From: JAXMBN01 sp046349875
Lineage (GTDB): Bacteria > Planctomycetota > Planctomycetia > Pirellulales > Pirellulaceae
Assembly: GCA_046349875.1 (NCBI GenBank)
Contig: JAXMBN010000012.1
Coordinates: 1-64,000, forward strand
DNA: 64,000 nt
Direction of reading: 5' to 3'
Both the position numbers and the translations under genes were made by a program. Numbering within the stretch: the stretch's first letter is position 1; each line of letters opens with the position of its first letter. Of the stretch, positions 39,514 through 46,987 are shown in pieces. Under the pieces are notes generated by a model that saw only the letters and a program-made list of their open reading frames with translations, was not told the origin of the DNA and searched no databases.

Positions 39514-40521
39514 ATGTCCCTCGTCGCACCTATTCTCGTCACAGGCTCGTCTGGCTTTATTGGATCGCATGTGGTTCAGCGCATTCTGGATCAAGGTCTA
39601 TCCGTGCGTGGATTCCAACGCTCACCACTTTCCTCCGATGATCCGATTGCCATTCATCCTCGATACGAATTCTGTGGAGGCGACATCCTCGATCAACATG
39701 CAGTCGATCAAGCCGTCGCAGGGTGTCGAAGCGTTATCCACTTAGCGGCCTATGCCAAGAACTGGTCTCGCGATCCCCAAGATTTTTTTCGATTCAATGT
39801 CGAAGGAACCCGACATGTCATGGAAGCAGCCAAGCGTCACGGAATCGAACGGATCGTCCACGCTTCCTCGATCGTCACCTTCGGTCCAACGATGCCTGGT
39901 ATCGTTGGAAACGAAGAACTTCGCAGATGCACTCAATACTATTTCACGGAGTATGAAGAAACCAAAGCGATCGCTGAAGGGGAAGTGATTGCAATGGCCA
40001 ATGATGGACTCCCCGCGGTGGTAGTCAATCCAACTCGCGTCTATGGTCCCGGAAAGCTCACCGAAGGCAATGCACTGACCAAGATGTTTTTGCAACACTC
40101 TCGCGGACAGCAACCGATCCTTCTCAATCATGGAATCAACGTTGGCAATTATGTGCATGTAGACGATTTGGCGGATGGAATCCTCGCAGCTTTGCAACGA
40201 GGCCGTATCGGTGAACGCTACATCCTAGGTGGTGAAAACGTTTCCTTGACCGAATTACTGCGCATCGTCGAAATGTTCTGCGATCAAAAGCATTTTCAGA
40301 TCAATTTCTCGCCTCGAATCGCGCTAGCCTATGCTCAATTTCAAAAATGGATGGCCGAATGGCTGGGCATTTACCCCCAGATTACGCCTGGTTGGGTTCG
40401 GACGTTTCTGGTTAACTGGGTATTCGAATCTAAGAAGGCCGAACGAGAATTGGGTTACGTCAGTCGCCCCTTGAAGCAAGGCATTCAACAAACCATGGCC
40501 TGGCTCAAACATCACCCATAG
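39514..40521 (+). CDS. NAD-dependent epimerase/dehydratase (extended SDR)
   Basis: 335 aa. The Rossmann motif TGSSGFIG starts at residue 11. DIL is the adenine-binding region, HLAAYAKNW replaces the usual HxAA, SS precedes the active site, and the catalytic Y-x3-K is YEETK near residue 150. NPTRVYGPG follows. The closest pattern is the dihydroflavonol-4-reductase / hopanoid-associated sugar epimerase (HpnA-like) group. The substrate is uncertain: a nucleotide sugar or a sterol/polyketide ketone. The carbonic anhydrase gene begins 29 bases after the stop, so an operon of three genes is likely. Confidence 0.88.
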   Translation: MSLVAPILVTGSSGFIGSHVVQRILDQGLSVRGFQRSPLSSDDPIAIHPRYEFCGGDILDQHAVDQAVAGCRSVIHLAAYAKNWSRDPQDFFRFNVEGTRHVMEAAKRHGIERIVHASSIVTFGPTMPGIVGNEELRRCTQYYFTEYEETKAIAEGEVIAMANDGLPAVVVNPTRVYGPGKLTEGNALTKMFLQHSRGQQPILLNHGINVGNYVHVDDLADGILAALQRGRIGERYILGGENVSLTELLRIVEMFCDQKHFQINFSPRIALAYAQFQKWMAEWLGIYPQITPGWVRTFLVNWVFESKKAERELGYVSRPLKQGIQQTMAWLKHHP

Positions 40522-40550
40522 CCTTCAATCATCGAAGACCAACCCACTCT

Positions 40551-41072
40551 ATGGAACTCAATCTCACCCGATGGTCTCCTCCGGATCAGAGCACCATTTT
40601 TGTAGCACCGAATGCGACCATTCTCGGCAATGTCTCAATCGATGCTGGTAGCAGCGTTTGGTTTGGTGCAGTGATTCGCGGCGATACCGAACTTATTCGC
40701 ATCGGAAAAGCTACCAATATTCAAGACCTTTGCTGCCTCCATGCCGACCCAGGATTTCCATGCACGCTGGGCAATCACGTGACTCTAGGGCATGGAGCCA
40801 TCGTGCACGGTGCCACCATCGAAGACGATTGCCTCATTGGTATTCGCGCGGTCGTCCTCAATGGAGCCGTCATTGGTCGCGGCTCGATCGTCGGTGCAGG
40901 GGCCCTTGTGAAAGAAGGTCAGATCATCGAACCCAATAGCGTTGTCATGGGGATTCCAGCCCGTCGCATTCGAACGACAACCCCCGAAGATATAGAGCGA
41001 ATTCAACATGCGGCTCAGCATTATGAAGCTGCTTCGAAGCAATATGCCCAGCGAAAGGACGCATGGCAATGA
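40551..41072 (+). CDS. Gamma-class carbonic anhydrase family protein
   Basis: 173 aa, a left-handed beta-helix of hexapeptide repeats (IGNVSIDAGSSVWFGAVIRGD, and so on). The three zinc histidines expected for gamma carbonic anhydrases are present in LHADPG, LGHGAIVHG. VVLNGAVIGRGSIVGAGALV and MGIPARRIR complete the fold, and the C-terminal helix is present. Length matches YrdA/PaaY/CaiE relatives, many of which show little CO2 hydration activity. With dabAB elsewhere in the window it could help bicarbonate use, but this is only context. It overlaps the TrmB-like gene by four bases. Confidence 0.9.
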   Translation: MELNLTRWSPPDQSTIFVAPNATILGNVSIDAGSSVWFGAVIRGDTELIRIGKATNIQDLCCLHADPGFPCTLGNHVTLGHGAIVHGATIEDDCLIGIRAVVLNGAVIGRGSIVGAGALVKEGQIIEPNSVVMGIPARRIRTTTPEDIERIQHAAQHYEAASKQYAQRKDAWQ

Positions 41073-41893
41073 AAGAGCGTCCCAAGAAACATCATGTGAA
41101 GAACGATCCTGCTCCCGCTCTTCAGCCAGGTGATATCGAATATGAAATGGGAGTTCCCTTTCCAGGAGTGATCCTTCCTCCCGAGCAATGGGCCGCCACA
41201 GCATTACATCCATTGCCCGATGGATTGCTGGACCTCGATTCTCTTTTCGGTCGCAAAGCCCCACGAGTTTTGGAAATAGGCTGCGGGAATGGTCGCTTTA
41301 TCGTGAGCTCTGCGGTGCGACGCCCCGAAGTAGATCACATCGGTATCGATAGCCTACCCGCTGTGATTCGCTATGCGACTCGTCGAGGAAAGCAACGTGG
41401 ATTGCATAATACGCGGTTTGCTGTTTGCGATGGGATGGCATTTTTGAAGAAGCATTGCGCGGACACGTCCCTTTCAGAAATCCATGTCTACCACCCTCAA
41501 CCTTTTCATGATTCACGCGATCACCAACGTCGTTTGCTCAAGCCCGAGTTCTTTTTGGAAGTGCATCGCGTTCTCGAGCCTCGAGGACTCTTCGTATTGC
41601 AAACCGACAGTCGCGCGTATTGGGAGTATGCTCAGCCAATCGCCCAATCCTTTTTCGATTGGACCGTTCAAGAGGGACCTTGGCCTGAAGATCCGCATGG
41701 TCGTTCGCGACGTGAAAAGTTCGCTGAAGATCGGAAACTTACCGTTTATCGCGGATTCGGAACGCGTCGCGAAGAGTTTGGCAATGACGAACTAATTGCT
41801 CTGGCAGCCACATTGCCACAGCCGGAATTTCAGTCAGAACGAGAACCAGCGCCCAAGCCTTACAAACGCCCGTATCGCCGAAGAAGAAATTAG
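41069..41893 (+). CDS. TrmB-like tRNA (guanine-N7) methyltransferase
   Basis: 274 aa from the ATG at 41069, which overlaps the upstream stop as ATGA and has AAAGGA nine bases before; an ATG at 41063 is possible but too near the AAAGGA. The SAM motif is VLEIGCGNGRF, then DHIGIDSLPAVIRYATRR and YHPQPFHDSRDHQRRLLKPEF, matching the TrmB block FPDPWPK..HHKRR. TrmB makes m7G46 in tRNA. The N-terminal 70 residues and a basic C-terminal tail (PYKRPYRRRR) are extra, so it may be a divergent member with a different RNA substrate. Confidence 0.82.
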   Translation: MKERPKKHHVKNDPAPALQPGDIEYEMGVPFPGVILPPEQWAATALHPLPDGLLDLDSLFGRKAPRVLEIGCGNGRFIVSSAVRRPEVDHIGIDSLPAVIRYATRRGKQRGLHNTRFAVCDGMAFLKKHCADTSLSEIHVYHPQPFHDSRDHQRRLLKPEFFLEVHRVLEPRGLFVLQTDSRAYWEYAQPIAQSFFDWTVQEGPWPEDPHGRSRREKFAEDRKLTVYRGFGTRREEFGNDELIALAATLPQPEFQSEREPAPKPYKRPYRRRRN

Positions 41894-41933
41894 AGCCTTC
41901 TCGTATTGCGAAGCGCAAAGCCTATTTTGAATT

Positions 41934-42842
41934 CTAGGAAGCATTCATTTCTGTACAACAACCTCGCAGTCGATTGGCAAGGTTTGCAAGTTGCTTGAGA
42001 TTGTCGCAGTGCGCTGTGAAAGGGAGCTGCGGACGAATCGAATCATCCAAAGCTCGACCTCCAACGACCAAGGTGACATCGGTTGGTAGACCTTTGGCAA
42101 ACGTGGCGTACTCGTCCAAGAACCGGTCGCGATTTTCAATATGCGAAACCGTAATCCAGACTAAACGAGGTCGGTGGTCACGAATCGCAGCCAGCAACGA
42201 GGGAAAAGGAAGATTGGTTCCCAAATTGGTTGCTCGCCACCCGCTTTCTCGCAATACCAATTCAATCAATTGGCCGGGCAACGAATAGCGGTCGTCCGTG
42301 GGAGAAGCCCCAAGAGCAATGGGAGCATCTCCGAATGGATCAGGAACGAGTGGACGAAGCTCATGAATCAGCTTCGAACATATCTCGCAACCGCGTCTCT
42401 CTTGATAGACTTCGACCTCATCGCACGCCCAACGATTTCCAATATGATGAAACGTTCTGGCGATGAGCTCATCGGCCATAGCTGCAAAGGAAGGTTCTGC
42501 GGTATACCATCGCATCAAAGCTCGACGCGAGTTTTCCTCATCTCCATCCACGATCGACTTTTCGAATGCTCGCTGAATAGCATCCTTGGAGTTCTGATCC
42601 GAGTCGACCTCTTCGCTTCTTCCTTCGGCCAACTGCTTGGAGAGCAATCCGATCGCTTGCGGATCAAACATGCGTCGATTCGATGACTCCAGGAACTGAA
42701 CCAGGCCGTCGATCGGAATCCGTCGATGCCCACCCGCGGTCCGAACCGTCGGAATGGCACCCGAGTCACACCACCGTTTGACCGACGACTCGCTGACCTT
42801 CAGTGCGTCAGCGACTTGCCGCGTTGTGAGATGCTCGTGCAT
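41934..42842 (-). CDS. MerR-like regulator with B12-binding-type domain (CarH/LitR-like)
   Basis: 302 aa. The N-terminal MerR/excisionase helix-turn-helix reads LTTRQVADALKVSESSVKRWCDSG followed by the wing GGHRRIP. A four-helix cap domain holds HHIGNRW (Trp138). A Rossmann-like domain similar to cobalamin-binding domains follows, with LGTNLPFPSLLAAI and LVVGGRAL. In light-sensing CarH the cap has an E-H pair and the core a D-x-H-x-x-G motif; here they read E148-R149 and DRYSLPG with Tyr186 for the axial His. So B12 binding is unlikely. It faces a sigma factor gene across a region full of TGAACG sites, which it may bind. Confidence 0.85.
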   Translation of the reverse strand: MHEHLTTRQVADALKVSESSVKRWCDSGAIPTVRTAGGHRRIPIDGLVQFLESSNRRMFDPQAIGLLSKQLAEGRSEEVDSDQNSKDAIQRAFEKSIVDGDEENSRRALMRWYTAEPSFAAMADELIARTFHHIGNRWACDEVEVYQERRGCEICSKLIHELRPLVPDPFGDAPIALGASPTDDRYSLPGQLIELVLRESGWRATNLGTNLPFPSLLAAIRDHRPRLVWITVSHIENRDRFLDEYATFAKGLPTDVTLVVGGRALDDSIRPQLPFTAHCDNLKQLANLANRLRGCCTEMNAS

Positions 42843-42868
42843 GAAAAACCCCTAAAAATCGCTCACCA

Positions 42869-43010
42869 TGAACGTTTTACTCTACTGAATCATAGACGCA
42901 GATTCCGGCCCGAACACCCCAATCATCAGGATTTTTCGCAAATAGATTCGCCCCCTCGTGGCAGCGAGGCCGAAAAAACGTTCAAATAAATCGTTCATTT
43001 TGAACGATTT
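42869..43010. promoter_or_regulatory. Repeated TGAACG operator-like sites between regulator and sigma factor
   Basis: Four copies of TGAACG(A/T)TTT-like sites lie in 142 bases: plus strand at 42869-42880 (TGAACGTTTTAC) and 43001-43010, minus strand at 42984-42975 and 42997-42988. The last pair form a perfect palindrome AAATCGTTCA-ttt-TGAACGATTT at 42988-43010. They lie in the divergent promoter region. Binding by the MerR-type neighbour is inferred. Confidence 0.75.
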
Positions 43011-43162
43011 TACATTGCCCACGGCTCAGGGGCTCCGTAGAGTATGAACAGTGAATGCTGATTGACAGCCAGAAAGCGACGCGAAAGAGGCTGGGGCAAC
43101 CCTCGTCCCCCATTTGCAGCGATCCGCTTCCACAAAAAAACCGAGCCCACAAGGAACGTGAT

Positions 43163-44221
43163 ATGACGATTGCGACGACTATCAAGCGAAATCGTAAGTC
43201 CACCGGTGGCACGCGAACTCCTGCTTCGAGTTCGCTCGCGAAGACCTTTTCGAATCCCCAACTCGAAAAGTCGTTCGTCAGTTACTGCCAACTCCAGTCT
43301 GCGAAAGGTTCCGACGCTGCTTCGTTGGAATCACGGATTCGAAAACGCCTGAAACAAGAAGTCGAATTCATTGCCAATCCAGCTTTCCAAGCGTCCGATT
43401 CCGAACTCATTCTGGGCGACAACTTGCTTGCCAAAGAGTTCTATGAAGGCGGAAAGAGTTCCAAGTCGGCCAATCTCCCTAATCTTCCTCCCCATCTAAA
43501 ACGACTCTGCGAAACTAGACTCTTAACTCCGGACGAAGAACGTCTTTTGTTCGTTCGGATGAACTACCTGCGTCACAGAGCACATCTTCTGCGTGCACAA
43601 TTGGATCCAGAGACTTCCACCGAATGGGATCTGGTCCGCATTCATGGCCTGCTTCAAGCAGCGAATTGGCACCGTGACCTCATCGTTCGTTCCAACATGC
43701 GACTGGTGATGTCGATCGTCAAAAAGTTCGTCAATTCCAACAATGCGTTCGATGACCTGCTTAGCGATGGAGCTATGTCGCTCATGCGAGCCATCGACAA
43801 GTTTGATTACGATCGAGGCTTTCGTTTTAGCACCTATGCAACGCAAGTCGTCCGACGTAATGCTTACCGTGCGGTAATGCAAAAACAAAACGACAAGCTC
43901 CGCACCGCAGTGAGCACCCACGAACCCGGCGTCGACGTGTGTGACGAAGGTAGAAAAGGAATCGATGAACATCGCTGGCAACAACTTCGATCGCGGTTGG
44001 CAGTTATGCTCGATCAACTAGATCGACGTGAGAAGCTCATTATTCGAGCTCGATTTTCTTTGGGAAGCCACCGTCGCGTTCAAACTCTTCAGCGTTTGGC
44101 AGATGTCTTGGGAGTCTCTAAAGAACGTGTCCGTCAGATTGAGAAGCGTGCGCTCGACAAGTTGCGAGGCTTCGTAGAAAAATGCCCTCCCATTGAATCC
44201 GATGCGCTCGCCGATGCCTAA
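43163..44221 (+). CDS. Sigma-70 family RNA polymerase sigma factor
   Basis: 352 aa from the ATG at 43163, which has AAGGA upstream; an earlier ATG at 43055 would add an unstructured leader. Region 2 is clear: SNMRLVMSIVKKF, DDLLSDGAMSLMRAIDKFDY, RGFRFSTYATQVVRRNAYRAV. Region 4 has LDRREKLIIRARF and a helix-turn-helix QRLADVLGVSKERVRQIEKRALDKLR. Region 1.2-like sequence LPPHLKRLCETRLLTPDEE is present, so it is a group 2/3-type factor and not an ECF. Divergent placement opposite a MerR-like regulator suggests it is controlled by that protein, like LitR-controlled sigma factors in light-responsive bacteria. Confidence 0.92.
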   Translation: MTIATTIKRNRKSTGGTRTPASSSLAKTFSNPQLEKSFVSYCQLQSAKGSDAASLESRIRKRLKQEVEFIANPAFQASDSELILGDNLLAKEFYEGGKSSKSANLPNLPPHLKRLCETRLLTPDEERLLFVRMNYLRHRAHLLRAQLDPETSTEWDLVRIHGLLQAANWHRDLIVRSNMRLVMSIVKKFVNSNNAFDDLLSDGAMSLMRAIDKFDYDRGFRFSTYATQVVRRNAYRAVMQKQNDKLRTAVSTHEPGVDVCDEGRKGIDEHRWQQLRSRLAVMLDQLDRREKLIIRARFSLGSHRRVQTLQRLADVLGVSKERVRQIEKRALDKLRGFVEKCPPIESDALADA

Positions 44222-44322
44222 TGGAAAGTTGCCTCGTTTGAAGCTACTTCTTACTTCTTTTTTCATACTGTTGACATCTCCATCCCTTCACCTCTCACCA
44301 CGTAGACGTTTCGAGGAAATCC

Positions 44323-45567
44323 ATGCATCGAAGAAGATTTTCGGCTCTTATTGGTTTGGGGGTTACCGGTTGGATTGCTTCGAGCGCCACTTCCAATGAT
44401 GCACTTTGGTCTGGATGGCGAGGCAATCGTCGCGATGGGATTGTCACCGATCCATCACTTCCTAAGTCGCTCGATGAAGCAACATTGAAACTTCTGTGGA
44501 CGATTCCACTGGATGCGAGTTACTCAGGACCGATCGTAGACGAGCAGTCGGTATATGTGACCGAAACGCGAAAAGCAAAATCCGAAACGATCGTCGCGTT
44601 GGATCGAAAGACGGGTAGCAAACGATGGGAGCGAGAATGGGATGGAGCCATGGCAGTCCCTTTCTTCGCAAAGGCGAATGGAGACTGGATTCGCTCCACT
44701 CCATCGATGGATGATGATTGTATTTACATCGCAGGGATGCGTGATGTCCTTGTATGCGTTCAAAAGTCAGATGGCAAGGAGCGATGGAGGGTTGATTTCA
44801 CGAAGCAATTCGGAACCCCTCTCCCCGATTTTGGATTTGTCTGCTCACCCTTGATCGATGACGATGCCTTGTTGGTTCAAGCGGGAGGCGGCCTCGTAAA
44901 ACTCAACAAGCACTCGGGATCGGTGCTGTGGCGTTCCTTGGTCGATGGTGGCGGAATGAATGGCTCGGCCTTTTCTTCACCCATCAAAGCGCAGATCCAT
45001 GGCCAAGACCAATATCTAGTTCAAACACGTACACAGCTGTGTGGTGTTGACACAGCAACCGGAAAACCCCTTTGGACCAAAGAGGTTGAAGCCTTTCGTG
45101 GCATGAACATTCTTACTCCAACCGTTTGGAAGAATCAGGTCTTTACAAGTAGTTATGGCGGGAAGAGTTGGCTCTTTGCCTTGAAGCCGAAAGAGAACGA
45201 GCCTTGGACGGTTGAAACCGTTTGGGAGCACAAGGCACAAGGATACATGTCTTCGCCAGTGGTCGTCCAGGATCATGCTTACCTTCATCTTCGCAACCAG
45301 CGATGCATCTGCCTCGATCTGGCCAATGGAAAAGAAACCTGGACATCGCGCCCCTTCGGTAAGTATTGGAGCATGGTGGCCAGCGACCAACGCATTTTGG
45401 CTCTCGACGAAACCGGTAATCTCCGATTGATTGAAGCCAATCCTACCGAGTTTCGTGTTCTTTCAGAACGCAAAGTTAGCGAAGAGGAATGTTGGGCCCA
45501 TATCGCCCTATCTCAAAACCAACTCTTCGTCCGCCATCTCAAAGGACTGAGTGTGTTTGAGTGGTAA
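44323..45567 (+). CDS. Exported PQQ-like beta-propeller protein
   Basis: 414 aa. An N-terminal RRR leader followed by hydrophobic residues suggests Tat export. The body has repeated propeller strands: LLWTIPLDASYSGPIVDEQSVYV, IVALDRKTGSKRWEREW, VLVCVQKSDGKERWRV, LVKLNKHSGSVLWRS and CLDLANGKETWTS, the WD-like PQQ/BamB pattern. No calcium/PQQ ligand set can be assigned, so an enzymatic role is doubtful. Planctomycetes encode many such proteins near regulators and sulfatases. An AGGAAATCC sequence precedes the ATG. The sigma factor stop is 101 bases upstream. Confidence 0.87.
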   Translation: MHRRRFSALIGLGVTGWIASSATSNDALWSGWRGNRRDGIVTDPSLPKSLDEATLKLLWTIPLDASYSGPIVDEQSVYVTETRKAKSETIVALDRKTGSKRWEREWDGAMAVPFFAKANGDWIRSTPSMDDDCIYIAGMRDVLVCVQKSDGKERWRVDFTKQFGTPLPDFGFVCSPLIDDDALLVQAGGGLVKLNKHSGSVLWRSLVDGGGMNGSAFSSPIKAQIHGQDQYLVQTRTQLCGVDTATGKPLWTKEVEAFRGMNILTPTVWKNQVFTSSYGGKSWLFALKPKENEPWTVETVWEHKAQGYMSSPVVVQDHAYLHLRNQRCICLDLANGKETWTSRPFGKYWSMVASDQRILALDETGNLRLIEANPTEFRVLSERKVSEEECWAHIALSQNQLFVRHLKGLSVFEW

Positions 45568-45700
45568 CGTCGTTCGATTGTCATTGTCCCCATTGCAATC
45601 GTTCGAATATTACTTGATCAACCATCACGATCATTTCTATTTCGAGGTCAAGTACTTCATATCCAAGCTTTGATCGATGCAGAGAGGTGGTTTCTAGGAA

Positions 45701-45780
45701 ACGATCGGGACGATCGTGCTACGTTTGTTTCTACGATCGGGACGATCGTTCGACCTTCATTTTTGCGATCGGGAGATCGT
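45701..45780. repeat. Three hairpin-forming ACGATCGGGACGATCGT repeats
   Basis: The 17-base palindrome (seven-base arms, GGA loop) is perfect at 45701-45717 and 45733-45749, and a degenerate copy lies at 45765-45780. Spacing is 32 bases. It lies between convergent genes, so it could act as a bidirectional terminator or REP-like element. Confidence 0.85.
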
Positions 45781-45802
45781 ACGGCGCTTTACGCGCATTG
45801 TG

Positions 45803-46954
45803 CTAATGAAACGTGAGAGGCTGAGTCATCCAACGAGACCAAGACCATCCGGGTGGCTTGGTGAAAGGTAGGGCGGTCCACCAGGGCATATCGTCGATAT
45901 CGTGGACTTGAGTGATCGGTACCTCTTGAGGTGTCTTGCGTTCAGGCTCTGGAAAGGTCCATCCTTCCGCAGGTGGTGGCAATGCAAAGGCCCGATGATA
46001 CTCGCGTTGCTGGCGTTCGATCCAAACCATGCTCGGTTCATCGGGAACGATCGGGACCCAAAAGTCAGCATGTTTCATTCGGCTTCTGGCCAGGGCGAAG
46101 TCTTCATGCGCAGCTGCAGCCAACGCTAGATTGTGCCATGCTGCCTTGGAGCGCGGATGGAGCGAAGCCGCTTCTTGCCACTCCGCTTCTGCCAAATCCC
46201 AGCGGCCTTGTTTCGCATAGTAGTTGCCTTTTCGAATCGTGGTAGCGCCTGGCGTCACCCAAGCCGACGCCAGCTTGACTTCTTCGCTGGCGATACTGGG
46301 CGAAAGGGTCGCCCATGATTCGCGAGCCATCGCAGTGATGACTCGATTCGCTGGTGTCCCTCCCGTCCATTCCAAATCGGGATATCGCTTCTCGGCCACT
46401 TTGCGATCCATAATGATCGTCGTTTCTCCAACGCGTGTTCCAGATGCGACATCGATGACTTTCCAGTGCACTGCCAAGGATTCAGGCGGCACTTTCTTCT
46501 TCTTTTTGGTAACGGGACGTTCTTCGAGATCCGCTCGAACGATCTCACCTTCCAAAAGGTACTGCGAATCGGCTCGTTTGGCAGCGCTCAAGGCTCCAAT
46601 ATCGCTTCGCTCAATCTGATGAGAACTCAATTGAACTGCCGTCTGTTGCTCCAATTGAACGGGATCGAGCAACGCGATCGATTGCGATGCAGCAGTACGA
46701 TTCCCCATCATCGCCTCTTGAAGAGGAATCGTGATTTCAGAATCGCCAAGAAGAGGAGCCATAGCCACACGCGATGGTCGCTGCGCTACAAGCTGAGGTG
46801 CTTTCCACACGCGCATTGGCGCCTTGGTGGTGCAGCCTACCAACGGAACGATGCACCACGCAACATGGATGGCCAGGAGCGAGGCTTTCCACGTGCTTCG
46901 CTCGCTTGAGCTCGCTTCCCAAAAGGTCTTCGGTAACATCGAGGATAACTTCAT
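45803..46954 (-). CDS. TPR-containing lipoprotein
   Basis: 383 aa. A hydrophobic signal (about residues 22-40) ends in the lipobox LVGC, so Cys41 is likely lipidated. A predicted alpha/beta part (about 50-230) includes VAMAPLLGD and YLLEGEIVRADLEERP. A tetratricopeptide-like stretch follows at about 240-310: GNYYAKQGRWDLAEAEWQEAASLHPRSKAAWHNLALAAAAHEDF. The tail is Pro/Trp-rich. The region before the TPR resembles CsgG/penicillin-binding-regulator-type lipoproteins only loosely. It starts 33 bases after the DUF11 gene stop, so they are probably co-transcribed and may act together at the envelope. Confidence 0.75.
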   Translation of the reverse strand: MKLSSMLPKTFWEASSSERSTWKASLLAIHVAWCIVPLVGCTTKAPMRVWKAPQLVAQRPSRVAMAPLLGDSEITIPLQEAMMGNRTAASQSIALLDPVQLEQQTAVQLSSHQIERSDIGALSAAKRADSQYLLEGEIVRADLEERPVTKKKKKVPPESLAVHWKVIDVASGTRVGETTIIMDRKVAEKRYPDLEWTGGTPANRVITAMARESWATLSPSIASEEVKLASAWVTPGATTIRKGNYYAKQGRWDLAEAEWQEAASLHPRSKAAWHNLALAAAAHEDFALARSRMKHADFWVPIVPDEPSMVWIERQQREYHRAFALPPPAEGWTFPEPERKTPQEVPITQVHDIDDMPWWTALPFTKPPGWSWSRWMTQPLTFH

Positions 46955-46987
46955 GGTGTCTCCGCTTTCGCTCGAACTCCATCCATC

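Noticed and set aside
39356..39745. 129-aa plus-strand ORF
   Set aside because: It overlaps the clear epimerase gene in another frame.
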